The position numbers and the translations under genes were made by a program. A DNA stretch of 64,000 nucleotides, taken from assembly GCA_037074615.1 (NCBI GenBank), contig CM073515.1, forward strand, positions 13,663,001 to 13,727,000, given 5' to 3'. The stretch's first letter is position 1, and the number at the start of each line of letters is the position of its first letter. The notes beneath the pieces are model-generated. The model was not told the DNA's origin. It saw only the letters and a program-made list of their open reading frames with translations, and did no database searches. The stretch comes from Leucaena leucocephala. Lineage: Eukaryota > Streptophyta > Magnoliopsida > Fabales > Fabaceae. Positions 1-12,586 of this stretch are shown in pieces.

Positions 1-490
1 AAGACTAGACTCCCTTTGCGTTTGATGATACATGCCTCTAGTGTTTTACGAAACAAAACTCTGTTGACATATATACTTGATTCAAGTGCAGAGTGTTTAG
101 TGCTTTCTCCATTTCCTTCTACTAAGTTGAAATGATCTATCTATTCAATTTAATTATCAAATGCAATTTATATCCTATAATTTTAATCTCTTCCTCAACT
201 CCCCTATTTAATCTCAACTTTTAATTTGTTGGTTTCTTTTTATAAAAAAAATATAACAACGCAATTATTTTCTAATTATAAAAAATAATTTACTTTTATG
301 TAAGATATTTATTGTAGTATTTTAGTTATATGTTGAAGATAAATACTATTTTCTTTTATAAATAATATTTTGAATTATAATAAAATATAATTTTTTTAAA
401 GGCATTTAACTCGATTTTATATAATGAAATAGACACATAATTACGTTTAAATCGATTTATACTTGAAAACTCAATTTAGATCATACTAAA
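1..490. other. AT-rich intergenic DNA
   Basis: No gene is recognisable. The stretch is AT-rich with A and T runs. Its last 80 bases contain the 'aactcgattt' type motif that is more abundant at 1.8-2.7 kb, suggesting a worn fragment of the same old repeat. Confidence 0.5.
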
Positions 491-1273
491 GGCCCATTTA
501 GTTTAGCTTTTCGAGAAGTTCTTATGGAAAATAAGTAATTTAAAAGCTTTTCTAGATAAGAGTTTATGAAAAAATAATTTTAAATAAAATAAGTATTTGA
601 ATTGATTGATTATTGTTAGAATGAGTTTTGTGATTGGTAAATTACTAAAAAATGTATGAGGTGAACAAAAAAGTACAAACATTATTTCATCACCTCTATC
701 CCTCATCCACTGTTGACATCTGAAGACGAAGAAGATAGCAGTGATGACAGGATCTACAGAGATGACTGACAGAGAGAGCAACAAAGGAGACCTGAAGCAA
801 CAATTGAAGAAGATTTGTACAGATAGAGCGACGCGCGACACATGGAGAGAGTAGAGACCCAGTGGGACAACGGTGGTGGAGCTGAAGAAGTTGGAAGAGG
901 CGATGAAGCTCGACGACGACTAGCAAAGATGACATATCTGAAGCTAGTCATTGTTGATGACAACAGATATGAAGCAAGGACGACATGATGGAGCTGGTCA
1001 TCGTTGTCAAGGAGCGGAGACGGAGAGAGAGGACAAATGAAAGGGAGGACAACAATGACAACAAGATGGATGATGACAACACTAGCGACGATGGACCACT
1101 GAAGAAGACCAGAGACAGAAAGGACGAGAGAGTGCAAAAAAATATGGGCAAAACAATCATTGAACAGTCCATAAGCGCTTTCTCCATTTAGAAGCTATGC
1201 CCTTGAACTTATCCAAAACCAAGGTTTGCTCTATAAGCTCTTGTATAAACTTTTGAAGACTATTTGTTTAAGT
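491..1273 (+). mobile_element. MITE-like repeat, copy A, with expanded purine-rich centre
   Basis: The left end (ggcccatttagtttagc..., then 'gttcttatgg') and the right part (about 1,143-1,273, with 'cttatccaaaacc') match the ends of copies B-F in this window. The middle (about 660-1,140) is replaced by a purine-rich, CGA/GACGA-rich stretch that differs from the other copies. It produces overlapping ORFs on both strands with low-complexity Ser/Leu or Arg/Glu-rich translations, which I do not regard as genes. The right end is interrupted by copy B, so copy B may have inserted into this one. Confidence 0.5.
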
Positions 1274-1278
1274 CAATA

Positions 1279-1757
1279 GGCCTGTTTGGATAAGAGTTTG
1301 AAAAATGGCTTATGAGAAAAAAAATCTTTTAGAAAAGGGTTTTTAGAGAAAAGGTTATGGAAAAAAATAGTTTTGAATAAATGAGTATTTGAATAATTAT
1401 TACCAGAATGACTTTTGAATTAGAGAATTATCAGAAAGGGTATAATTTTATTAAAAATAGGAAAGAGGAGAGAGATGAGCGAAGAGAAAAGATAGAAGAT
1501 ATGAGAGATGGTAGATAAAAGAAAAGAGAGAGGAGAGATGGTGTAAGAAAAAATAAAGGTAAAATAGTAATTGGGTAACTCTTTTATTGTTTTAGAAGCT
1601 AATCTCAGTAGTTTATCCAAAACCTTAATTTTAAATTATGGTTTGATCCAAAAAAATTTTAGACAAATATAGCTGTTTGTTTTAAAATTTCTCCAAACCA
1701 AAATTTGGGCCAAAAATCCTTTTTAAAATATTAGTTACAATGCTTTCCAAACATACA
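1279..1757 (+). mobile_element. MITE-like repeat, copy B
   Basis: It begins ggcctgtttggataagag and ends ...gctttccaaacataca, so TGTTTGG/CCAAACA is shared as a short terminal inverted repeat. The 5-base CAATA occurs directly on both sides (1,274-1,278 and 1,758-1,762) and may be the target duplication. Internal landmarks shared by all copies: 'gagtatttgaataattat', a GA-rich block, 'gtaaaatagtaattgg', 'agtagtttatccaaaacc', and 'tttaaaatttctccaaa'. Noncoding. The superfamily is unresolved; hAT- or Harbinger-like MITEs are candidates. Confidence 0.6.
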
Positions 1758-1799
1758 CAATAGTCCTTTCCAAACCTTGGTTTGGAACCTATCGAAACA

Positions 1800-2750
1800 C
1801 CTACTAAAAACGATTTTATAACCAAAACTCAATTTAGCAATGTTAATGTGAAAACATCGACTTGATAAAGATCGAGTTCAAGGAGATAAATCAATATTGT
1901 TCAGAAGTCAACATTGTTCCTCAAGGAGTTAAAGTCAATTTAATGAAGAGAAATCGATTTTGAAAAGATGAAAATGAACTTTAGATATAGTAGCGCGATT
2001 TTCATTAATCTCTAAACTAATTACATAACCAAAACTTGATTTATGAAATAAAACACTATTTATGATATAAAACTTGATTTTTGTAGCAAAACTCAATTTA
2101 TAGGGAAAAGCTCAAGTATGGAAAGCCTGTTATAATAGAGACTTCGGTTAAGTTGTCAAGGGCTGGTTAGTGAAGTCAATATAACTCGACATTTGAGGGC
2201 AAACATGATTTTCGTAAAGTCTTCCTTTAAGGTTTCAGTACAAACACAAGTTTTAACAAACAAAAACACTCGATCTTTGTTGAAAGATGTGGTATAAATT
2301 TTGATTTTACAGAACTCTATTTGCGAAGGTTTACTCAAGTATAGAAGATGATATTGACTTTTACCTAAAAACTTGATTTGCAAAGGTTGAAATGGGAGCT
2401 GAATGAGTAAAACTCGATGTCAATGGGAAAACCCAATTTTTGTTCATTGAAACTTTGAAACAGAAACCAAAACTCAATTTAAAATATTGACCACGATTTT
2501 ATAGCTCAGCTGAAACTCAATTTATACCTTAAAACTCGATTTTAACTTATTGAAAAACACTTTAAGTTTAGAAAACGATTTACGAAGACAAATTCAAGTT
2601 TATAAAACTAAAATTTTCAGATTAAAGTTCTCTTTAACTTGAAAATCATTTGCAACACAAATAAGAAATCTTATTGCCTTTAAAACACAATTGTTGCTAA
2701 TTCTCCTGCAAAACAAACTTCTCTAGATTTTTGTTATCATTGAAAACATG
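1800..2750 (+). repeat. Old repeat rich in 'aaactcgattt' motifs (intact copy)
   Basis: Short phrases such as aaaactcaattta and aactcgattt recur every 20-50 bases without a strict period. The block 2,140-2,750 aligns by eye with 5,110-5,253 joined to 18,510-19,250, the two flanks of the CACTA element. It therefore represents the uninterrupted form of that repeat. The phrase 'actcaagtatagaagatga' here is the empty-site equivalent of the CACTA insertion point. Noncoding. Confidence 0.6.
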
Positions 2751-3126
2751 GTTACAACAATTCACTTCTCCCATCTCCAAAGACAGAGTGAAGCCCTAGC
2801 CTAATTATGACATTTCACTTCTTCCATCTCCTCATACAGACCTTAGCTATTTAACCAAACTCAAAAAGCCCGTGCCTATGCCTATTCTTCTTCAGGAACC
2901 AGGGACCTCTATAAAGTTGCGTTTTCATTTATCAAATTTTAGTCCCACATGAGATTTTGAGAAAGCGCTCTAGTGTTGGACTACCCAGAATCATAGGTAA
3001 GTTGATTTCCTGACGAAAAGGAAGAATACAATACTTTATCTCGTGCCCTTATTTTCTCTGTTTCTGAGAATAAACGCAAACAAATCAAAGGATTTTGGCT
3101 GTCTAGTGTCAAAGTGTTACTATTAT
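2751..3126. other. Intergenic stretch, possible gene-start remnant
   Basis: This stretch is less AT-rich than its surroundings, with CT-rich sequence and a good splice-donor context (ATAG|GTAAGT, GT at 2,997). It could be a decayed leader exon of a host gene. No start codon with a coding frame follows, so this is weak. Confidence 0.2.
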
Positions 3127-3594
3127 GGGTCGTTTAGATAAATTTTTAGAAAAAAAATTATGGAAAAATGATTTTTAGATGCTTTTAAAATAGGGCTTAT
3201 GAAGAAAAGTTTATATAAATTTTTTTTAATAAATGAGTATTTGAATAATTATTTCTAGAAGTACTTTTAATATTGACAAATCACTAAAAAATGTATGATT
3301 TAATTAAAAATAGGAGAGAGGAAAGAATGTAGAAAAGAAAGAAGAGAGAGGATAGAGAGTGTGAGAAAAAGTAAGGGTAAAATAGTAATTGAATAGTCTA
3401 TAAATTATATTACTATTATAAAAGTTATTATCAGTAGCTTTATATAAAACTTTAGTTTTAAATCATACTTTGATCCAAAAGTCTATTTGAATAAATATGA
3501 TTATTTATTTTAAAATTTCTCTAAATTAAAATTTTAGTCCAAAATTCTTTTAAAATATAATTTTGAGCATTTCTAGACAGGCCCTATGATTGTG
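3127..3594 (+). mobile_element. MITE-like repeat, copy C
   Basis: It begins gggtcgtttagataaat and ends ...catttctagacaggccc, giving an imperfect terminal inverted repeat. It carries the same internal landmarks as copy B: 'gagtatttgaataattat', GA-rich block, 'gtaaaatagtaattga' and 'tttaaaatttctctaaa'. About 165 bases separate it from copy D in the opposite orientation. Confidence 0.6.
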
Positions 3595-3757
3595 TTCTTT
3601 CATGAGCTGTCGAGAGCATGTTTCATGGGTCTCACTCAGCAAAGAAACATGTTCTTCTTAGTTAATTAGCTTCCCCGTCTGTTACTAGAATCAGTTTGAC
3701 CGTTTTTTTTTTTTCATTATAGTGATTATTCTAGCCGTGCTCTTTTTCATTTCTAGT

Positions 3758-4257
3758 ATGTGTTTAGAAATCATATAAATCATGGTTTTAGAAGTCTTTT
3801 TACATAAAATTTAAGTTTAAATAAATTTTAAAATAAACAGTTATATTTATTTTTTTAAAAAAAAGCTTTTGGATCAAATTATAATTTAAAATTAAAGTTT
3901 TAGATAAGTTATTGAAACTAGCTTCTAGAATAGTAAAAGAATTTATGAATTATCTAATTACTATTTTATCTTATTTTCCTTTAAATATCTCTCCTTTATT
4001 TTCTCCCTTCCATATACTCTCTCCTCTCTCTTATCTCTTCTCCACCTCTCTCATCTCTTCTATTTTCTCTCTTATCTCTCCTATTTTTAATAAAATCATA
4101 ACATTTTTAGTAATTTTTCAATTACAAAAATACTTCTAGTAATAACTATCCAAATACTTATTTATTCATAATTTTTTTTCTATAAACTCTTCTAAAATCT
4201 ATCCAAAAACCTTTTTTTTCATCAATCTTTTTTTAAACTATTATCCAAATAACTCCT
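3758..4257 (-). mobile_element. MITE-like repeat, copy D (inverted)
   Basis: Reverse-orientation copy. The CT-rich block (about 4,005-4,085) is the complement of the GA-rich block of copies B and C. It ends in ...ttatccaaataactcc, the inverted left terminus. The small Leu/Ser/Phe ORF over it is a by-product of the CT-rich strand. With copy C it forms a head-to-head pair that could fold back in a read-through transcript. Confidence 0.6.
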
Positions 4258-4503
4258 AATCTTCTAAAAGTGCTTGTTAGATTTCTCATAAGGTACCCAT
4301 TGGAAGTATGTAATTATTATATAACGATCTTACTGATGATTTATTATATAGATATATAAGTTTACTTATATATAAAAATATAATCCTATTACATATAAAT
4401 CTAAACCCTGTTAAAAAAAAACAGATTTGTGCTAGAACTTTCTGATGGATATACATCTGAAGCTTAGTTTTCTTTTTGGCCTTTTCACTTGTCATCATTG
4501 CAG

Positions 4504-4601
4504 TTTGAGAAATCTCTTTGTAGGGCTGATGCTATTGAAGATCTTCGTAACCTTGTGAATCATAAACTTGGACAAAACTACCCGTCGATTCAATTTATAA
4601 G
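4504..4601 (+). other. Exon-like fragment of an unrecognised gene
   Basis: A 98-base open stretch preceded by a pyrimidine-rich tract ending in TTGCAG and followed by AAG|GTAAAA. It translates without stops to a protein-like sequence containing ADAIEDLRNLVNHKLGQNY. I do not recognise the family. It could be a stranded exon of a host gene or a captured fragment. The splice signals and the sensible composition are the only support. Confidence 0.3.
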
Positions 4602-4975
4602 GTAAAATGGAGATATTAATATCCCATAAAATATTCTCAATATTTATACGTCATTCATAGCTTGATTTAGGGTTTAAGGTTAAAATGTTAACTCTGACAG
4701 GGTTTAGGGTTACAATGATAACACTATACTCTGACATCTATTAAAAAAATATTAGAGTAGAAAATACAATAAAGTAACATAAAATCTTGACTGCCACTTT
4801 AACCTAGTCAGGTAGTTTAGATGAATAATGATGAGTACGCTATGATCCCCGGGGCGCGGGGTGTCTCCATTTTCCTGATGGTCCACGTCTCTCCATTTCT
4901 TTTAAAAGTTGTCGCATTGAGAGAGAGATGGAGAGAAGCTCACTTTATGATGCGGAGGAGCAGAGCATCTCCATT
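4602..4975. other. Intergenic, short GC-rich island
   Basis: AT-rich DNA with two copies of gggtttagggtt-like words (about 4,670-4,712) and a GC-rich spot (ccccggggcgcgggg near 4,848). No gene is seen. Confidence 0.4.
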
Positions 4976-5253
4976 TCCACTAAATTTATGATGTGAAACT
5001 CGATTTTTAAAGTGAAACTCGATTTTTAGAGCAAAACTCGATTTATCCAGCAAAACACCATGAAAACAAACTCAATTTATGGAGCAAAAATCCATTTATG
5101 AGGCAAAATTGCAGTTTCAAAAGTCATAACTCGATCCATGTTTGAGGACAAACGTGATTTTTGTAAAGTTTTAACAGGAAACACAAATTTTGAAAGTTGA
5201 GGCACAAAATTGGACTTAGCAGAATTTTATTTGCAAAGTTTTACTCAAATATA
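4976..5253 (+). repeat. Old 'aaactcgattt' repeat, left piece split by CACTA element
   Basis: It matches about 2,050-2,337 in motif order (gaggacaaacgtgatttttg..., ...tttgcaaagttttactcaa) and stops at the CACTA terminus. The continuation is at 18,510. Confidence 0.6.
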
Positions 5254-5269
5254 TACTACAAAAAAATTG

Positions 5270-5460
5270 ATTTTCAGCGGCGACTAGTGGCGACATTTTA
5301 TTGCTGCCAAGTCATCGCCTATGAGACTGTCGCATATACATATTGGCGGTGACAATTGAAAGTCGCCGCCTAAAGTAGAATTCCCTGTCGCCGCCTAAAG
5401 AGGATTCTGCGGCGATATAAACGTCACCGCCTAAAACGGATTCTGCGGCAACATATTTGT
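5270..5460. repeat. CACTA left subterminal repeats
   Basis: Clustered direct and inverted copies of a 10-20 base motif around 'cagcggcgac', 'gtcgccgcctaaag' and 'ctgcggcgat'. In En/Spm elements such motifs are binding sites for the TNPA-type protein; that role here is inferred from the family. Confidence 0.75.
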
Positions 5461-5667
5461 CATGCATAAATTTAATATTATTTTTTAAAATTTTTTATAT
5501 AATTTCTATGATATGGAAAAATATAATTTAATAACAAATAATAAATGATAAATAACTAAATAAATCATAATCTAATAATATTAATAAATATTTTGAAATA
5601 TCAAATAAGTTCAATTACTTAAACATATTTAAAATTAAAATAAGATTGTTTAGTTTATACATAAATT

Positions 5668-7377
5668 TTATATAGAAGGACCAATACTATGACTAGAAGT
5701 AGCCGCATGTGGTTGCCTCTTCTGTATCAAGGCAGCGAATTGAGTTTGTATCATTTTCTCCATTTGTTCCATTAGTCTTTGCTCGAATTGCACACGCTCT
5801 TGTTGCATCTTTTCACTCTTTTCTTCTATCTTTGCACGCTCTACTACACGCTCAGCCTCCATTTTTTTCTCTCTCCTCTTGAAATTTTTTATCAAACTCT
5901 TCCTGCAATTGGGCACACACACTCTCCACAACTGAACTATCAATAGATTGAGGGCGATTTCTCTTCCTTGAAGGTTCCGCTCCATACCCTTTCCCTCTTA
6001 CATACCCTGACCTCTCACCAAGAACTATCGCCAATATTTCCTCTGACATCATTCGAGCATCACTCTCTAAATCTTGGTCTTGTTGTTGAAAAAGTTCGTG
6101 CATATGACTCTATAATAAAAATATAAAACTATTAGATTAAAAATAAAACTTAATCAAAATAAGATATTAAACAACAATGCGTACATGAAGCTGTTCAGAG
6201 TGTGGGTCAGCCCATACTACTTGTCCATCTAATGTCTTCCTAGTATGCGTTATCTCCCACAGTTGGTCAGGAGGGATAGGCTGTCCAGTAGTAGGATCTC
6301 TCTACAAAATAACAACATACAAGAAAATACAAAATATTAGATTAAAAAAAAGATCAAAAATTTAAATTGTAGTGGTGATAGATTGAACTTACTGTAGCAT
6401 ATTCAATCTTGGCAAATGATCGAGGACCACAAGTATGTTTAGTCATTTGTGTTTCTCGATTTATCGTATTCCTTATACTTTTGTTCTATAACAAAATGTA
6501 GTAACTAATAAGAATTTAATAATTAAAAAAATATAATTTATTTAGAAGGATAGTGAGATACCTTAAACATGTCAAACTTAAAATATATTAATAATCACTC
6601 CCAATCTTAAAAACTAATAGTTCGAGGAGGATCAACCAACCTATCCTCATCAGTCTCATATTTCTTGTAGTGAGAGTATAGATTGTTCTTCCAATTTCTG
6701 AATGCATTTTGTAAAATAATTGATATAGCTATATGAAACTTTTCTTCAGTAATTACATCAGCAGGTTCAAATTTATCCTGAAATAAATAAATATAAACAC
6801 TTTATATAATAATATAAATAAACTAAAATACGTATAAAAATTTGACATAAATAATACCTTTATTTTTAAAATCATATCATGACCATATTTTTTAAAAATA
6901 TTCTTCCAGCTACCTCCACCATCCCTGAAAGAGACTGTGGTTCTAAGAGTTAAACCACAATAATTAAAAAAGTCTCTTGCTTCTGGACCGATTGCTCTTG
7001 ACATGGAATTTGAAAATTTGACTTGAATTTTTGCTCCTTGTGCAGTCCTCAAATTCACGTTAATAGACTTATAAACTCCTCTGCACTTATTGATTGTAGT
7101 AGAAGAGCCTATCATTAAAATTCAATTAGAACAATTAAATGTTACATGCGATGTAAATCAATTATTATAAAATTGAAGTAAACTTACCTGCACTACTATT
7201 TTGAGTGTGGGGAGTAGGAGGAGAGTTGACAGGCATTTCCTAAAGTTACTATTGCAATAATAGAGGTGAAATAACAGGTCTTGATTGAGGTGTAGAGCAT
7301 GTACCTCGACTATTTGTGTTGTCATTAGATGTAACAGAAATATTTTTCCCACCCCGACCTCTCTTTAATACTGACAT
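5668..7377 (-). pseudogene. TNPA-like CACTA accessory protein (Transposase_24 type), broken
   Basis: At least five exons can be laid out on the minus strand. Exon 1 is about 7,377-7,188, starts MSVLKRGRGGKN and ends at a CAG|GTAAGT donor. Exon 2 is 7,108-6,858 and contains INKCRGVYKSINVN and ARDFFNYCG. Exon 3 is about 6,779-6,560 with NAFRNWKNNLYSHYKKYE, the hallmark of plant En/Spm Transposase_24 proteins. Short exons follow at 6,486-6,393 and 6,303-6,185, the latter with a TGQPIPPDQLWE segment. The last exon is 6,112-5,668: an acidic, then Lys/Glu/Gln-rich coiled coil. Breaks: stops in exons 1 and 3, and a frameshift in the A-run near 5,865-5,875. In the family this protein binds subterminal repeats and helps transposition. 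It lies between the TNP2-like gene and the left end, the usual order. Confidence 0.75.
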
Positions 7378-7470
7378 ATCCTACAAAAATATGCATTTCA
7401 TTTAGGAAAAAGCAATCAATCAAACAATAATCAATGTAGATATTAATAAAATCTACCATATCAATTAATT

Positions 7471-10400
7471 TCATTCAATTGAATCTTCCGTCGCACTATC
7501 ACTTCCATCAATGTCTTCTGATTCATCTGTTTCTTCTATTTTAGTTTCTGTGTCACTTTCTTCTTCAGTATCACTATCAAAATCATCAAGAAAATCCTCT
7601 TCATCACTAAATCCAGTCTCTATGGAATTACTTTTATGTATTTGTGATAGTTCTCTTTGAGCTAAGGTCTGCGTTTGTCCATCTTCTCCATATAAGTTAA
7701 TGACAATATCATCAAGTTGTGTAGGACTCGCATGGTAAATATTTAAGTCTACCACCAACTGTTGATAAGGTTATGTATCAATCTTAGGATCATGGACCCC
7801 ACTATTATCAATATCATTATCAGTTGGTACATTGAACAAGTTGGGTGGGTTTGTTTTGACAACAACGAACCAACCGAGTGCAACAATGTCATCCACATAA
7901 AAAAATTTGCTCAGCTTGAGATGCTATAATAAATGATTCATTTGTTTGCAATGAGTATCACGTATTGATACTTATGAACCCGTACTTATCAACCTTATAT
8001 CCTTTGTCATAATGAGCCACATCCCACCAATGACACTTAAACAAATATACTTTTCTGTTGCATATGTAAGACAACTCATAAATATGCTCTAACATACCAT
8101 AATATTCTTTGTCAGCATTAATGTCATCACCCTTAGCTAGGATATCACTGTTCTGGGTTTTTTTTCCTATTGCACGGTCTTTTTTGTGAAAATGAAATCC
8201 ATTGCCTATGAACATGGAATAGCAATTCACCATCGTCAGTGGACCAATTGATAAACTTATGAGTTCATCACTGACATGGCTCTGTGTAGACAATGACGTC
8301 ACCTTTTAGGACAAAAGTCATGTGTTAGATATTTTATATAAATGTAATTGCTAAAAATACTAAGGCTCAAAATGTTATAACTTACTCGTGAATGAAACCA
8401 TTGAGAAAACTCATATTGGCTTTGTTCACCCCTTGATCCATAGGCTTCAAGCTCTATTGTACATTCCCTACATTTTTTCATAGCAATAAGATAAAAATGC
8501 AATATGACAAGTATATTTTTGCTCTTTAGTCAGGCAACTTACTCCATAAATGGCCAAACTTATTTACAATTTTGTAGCACATACATTCTTGCTTGACAGT
8601 ATTCTTTATAAGGAAGAGAAATTGACTCACAATGCCCCTTAGCTTGACCATTTTTCTTAAATATTGTAAACTCAGGGTTGATATCATCATTGGTGTCATC
8701 ATTCCTACGTGGCACATTAAATTTTGTAGGAAAATCTTTCAAATATCTTGAACAGAATATGAGACTTTCATCTGCCAAGTATCCTTCTGCAATTGATCCT
8801 TCAGGTTGAGCTTTATTACGAACATACGATTTGAGTGTTCGCAAATACCTAATGCATTAAAAGTAGTTAACATTCTATAATTATGAATTATAAATATACA
8901 ATGCAATTGATGAATGTTACCTTTCTATTGGATACATCCAACGATATTGAACTGGTCCAGCAACTTTTGCCTCCCCTGCCAAGTGTATTGGTAAGTGAAC
9001 CATCACATCAAAGAAAGCAGGTGGGAAGATCGTCTCCAACTTGCATAATGTCAATATTATCTGACTTTGGAGTTTGTCAAGTACTTCACAAGACAAAGAC
9101 TTCGAACAAAGATTTTTAAAAAATCTTCCCAACTCTATAATTAGTTCACACACCTTCAAAGGTAATAACCCACGAATTACAATTGGAAATATCTCTTGCA
9201 ATAACACATGGTGATCATGACACTTCAAACCAAATAATTTTCACTCCTAAATGTTGACACATCTTGAAATATTAGATGAAAAAGTATTAGGCACTCTTAA
9301 GTTAGCCAAGAATTTTAAAAGGGATTGTTTGTTCTTAGGAGACAATGTGTAAGGAGCAAGAGGAATAGAAACATTATTACCATCTTCAACTGGGTGCATA
9401 TCACTCCTAATACCTAAGTCCATCAAGTCGTACCTACTTTTAATTGTTTCCTTCGTCTTTCTAACCAAATCCATCACCGTGCACACAATGTTATGAGAAA
9501 CATTTCTTTTCATATGCATCACATCAAGATTATGATGTATTAGCAAGTTCTTCCAGTAAGGTAATTGGAAAAAAATACTTATTTTTCTCCAATTGTAAGC
9601 ATTATTATGTGTATGACGCTTTCATTTTATACCCTTGCCAAATGTCACATCACCTAAGTGTTGAAGTTTCTTAAGTACGTCATCTTCAGTCAATGGAACT
9701 GGTGGATCCATATGCTCTTCTTTACCATCAAATGATACCTTATTTTTATGCCATGGGTGATTTTGTTGAAGAAAGTATCGATGCCCCATGTAAGACAACT
9801 TGCTCCTTGTCGAAATATAATGCGTGTCTTTGTGGCAACATGGACATGCAAGTTTACCTTTAGTTAACTACCCTGAAAGGTTTCCATATGTGGGAAAATC
9901 ATTTATAGTCCACAATATTGCGGCATGCATGATAAAATTTGATTGACAACACGCACCATACGTCTGTACCCCTACTTCCCACAATTACTTTAACTCCTGA
10001 ATCATAGGTTAGAGATAAACATCTATTTCATCACCTGGACACTTTAGACCAGGAATAAGAAGTGTCATCATAAAGTATGGGCTTTTCATACAAAGCCATG
10101 GTGGCAAGTTATATGGCACTAAGACAACAGGTTAGATACTATGATTGGCACTCATATTCCTGAAAGGTTGAAATCTATCACTTGCTAAATCCAGTCGAAC
10201 ACTTCTTGGATTAGTAGAGAAGTTAGGGTATTAGTTGTCAAAGTGTTTCCAAGCTAGAGAATTAGGATGCCTCATTACCTCATCATTTGAGTGTTTCTCC
10301 TTGTGTCACCTCATTTCTTTAGTTGTATCTCTTGACATATAAAGTCTTTATAGCCTTGGTGTTATGTGAGAATGCCTCAAGACTTTATGTGGAACCTTCT

Positions 10401-11140
10401 TCTCTTTCTGTTTGTTTAAATTCCATCTAGGCATCTTACACTTAGGACATGATTCTGCATGTGTGTGCTCTCCCCAATACAATATGCAATCATTCTCACA
10501 AGCATTAATTTTATGGTAATCTAAACCTAGATCACAAATTATCTTCTTAGCTTCATAGAATGAGTTTGGTACTAAAGCCCCCTTTGGGAGAAATTCTTTT
10601 AACAAGCCCAACAACACATCCATAGATTTATTACTCTAATGGTTAAGGCATTTCACTTGAAGCAACTTTACAATGAAAGAAAGTTTAGACATCTTGACAC
10701 AACCTAGATAAAGTTCAGTTTTAGCATCTTTTAACAACTCAAAGAACCTTTTAGCCTGCAGATTAGGCTCTTCGCTCTCACAGTCACTAGTATTTGTATA
10801 ATCCACACATGGAACTCTATATGCATCGCATACCATTCTTGCAAAGTTTTCATTATCATTAGCATTCTCTATCATTACTAGAAGTTTTACAATCTGTCTG
10901 AAATCTTCTAATTTCCCCATGCAACTCCCACACCATATAACTATTCCAGAAACCCTTGCTCAATAAGTCTATCCTGACATCTCTTCTCACTTTAAATATA
11001 ACATTCATGCATCTTTTACAAGGGCAATGTATTTGATTTACCATACCAGGTTGACTAAATGCCCATTCTAGAAAACCATCCACTCCTCTAATATATGATA
11101 AGTTGCCTCTGTCTCTAATATATAACCAACTTTTATCCAT
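7471..11140 (-). pseudogene. TNP2-like CACTA transposase, multiply broken
   Basis: The start codon is at 11,138-11,140, just after an acceptor-like TTTAG. The N-terminal transposase-associated domain (about 11,140-10,860) has MDKSWLYIRDRG and CPCKRCMN. Transposase_21 core segments follow in order: SFYEAKKIICDLGLDYHKI and CILYWGE (about 10,560-10,450), LDLASDRFQPF (near 10,190), NLPPWLCMKSPYFMMTLLIPG (near 10,100-10,040), GKLACPCCHKDT (near 9,860), LPYWKNLLIHHNLDVMHM (near 9,550) and NISRCVNI (near 9,250). DUF4218 (PPAFFDVMVHLPIHLAGE, about 9,020-8,970) and DUF4216 (YLFKCHWWDV, near 8,030) come next, then an acidic tail (7,760-7,471). At least five in-frame stops lie in the core region, plus frame changes. 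In the family this is the catalytic transposase cutting the element ends; this copy cannot be active. Confidence 0.88.
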
Positions 11141-12586
11141 TTATATTCCCTAAACAATTAAACCTAGGATACAACAACAAAATCCAACAAACATATCAGT
11201 ATATAAATAGTATATATATTAATATGATTTAAAATTCATATGAATTGTTGAACCACTCAAAACAATGACATTGAGATGCAATATCTAGAAAGGGAAAAAT
11301 ACACTGAGGTTAAGGGAGTATCATGAAAAGTTAATAAGATTGAGATGCAATATAATGACTATTCTTTTTAAACTAAAATTTAGTGGGAATTTTTTTCTTG
11401 TCATTGAGACAAAATATGATAACAGTTAGATTGTTGCTTCACGAGTCCTGAAAACCCATTTTATTCCCTAAAAACCTATCCAAACACACGCCTACACATA
11501 ATAAGGTCATGGCTCCATGAAACATCAATTTAATATTATAAATAACTAAGCTTTATTGATTAGATACATCGTTTCTCCATTAAGAAACAACAATATTATT
11601 TAAGAGTTAAATAATAGTAAAAAAACGTATCTTGTGTTGCATAATTATGAAATTATGAAACTGCATCATCATGTACTGTTATATATGGCCCAGCCATTTA
11701 TGCTTTGTTCATTGGACAACTTTCATTGATACGGTCAATCCCTTTAAAATATTTCATGCTTGCATCGATCATTTGTGCTGAACTTTTAAATTAGATTAAT
11801 TTTTAAGTATGCTAGATATATTTCATGATAATAGGATTTTTTTAGAAATGTTTCTTTTTGTGGTTAATTATCATATATTGGTATTTGGCTAAGAAAACAT
11901 TGTAACCTAATTTAATGTTTCAATATTAGATCATATTGCTCACTTGAATTATTAACATTTATCATCTCTTAATATTATTGCCCAAAGATATCTATTAATA
12001 ACTTAATTAATAAAATAGATTCATGTTTCATAAAACAAAGCAACTAATATCTAAAATAAAAAAAATAATACTTAACAGAAATCATAATTCCAAATTTAAT
12101 AGGTACTTATCAAACTTTTGAGATATATTATGGGTGTGTATCCCCCCTGTTAGATGCCCCAAACTAATTTAACATAACTGTGCTTCTGTACATTAAAAAG
12201 CTTAATAAAAATTGACTCACATGGATTTCTATTTTATTTAGAGCTTACTAGATAATTAAGTCAAGTCCATAATAAACCAAAATTTGATCAACAACGTATT
12301 CGACCAGATACCAAATAAGGAAGTTGTGTTTGTATAAAATTTATCTAATCAATAAATTTAGTTTTGTCTTTGTATAATTTTTTAAAATCTGGACATAATT
12401 CCACACGCGGTTCCTGCATTAATCCTCATAAACTAACACAAGAAGTAAAGCAATTTAATTTATATATATATTACAAAAATTGTGTAAGCAGCATATAGTT
12501 TTACTTAGTAACCCTTAGCATGTAGTTTGCATTAATCAGCATCATTTATGCATATATTTATGTATTATGGCCAACCTATTGTCAAA

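Noticed and set aside
503..1191. Overlapping ORFs of 60-127 residues on both strands
   Set aside because: Low-complexity translations of a purine-rich stretch inside a repeat; no domains and no shared frame with other copies.
2940..3000. agtcccacat word resembling the upstream element of plant snRNA genes
   Set aside because: The last bases of the element differ and no TATA box lies at the required distance; no snRNA-like sequence follows.
4665..4715. gggtttagggtt words resembling plant telomere repeats
   Set aside because: Only about two degenerate repeat lengths in each of two spots; easily explained by chance in AT-rich DNA.
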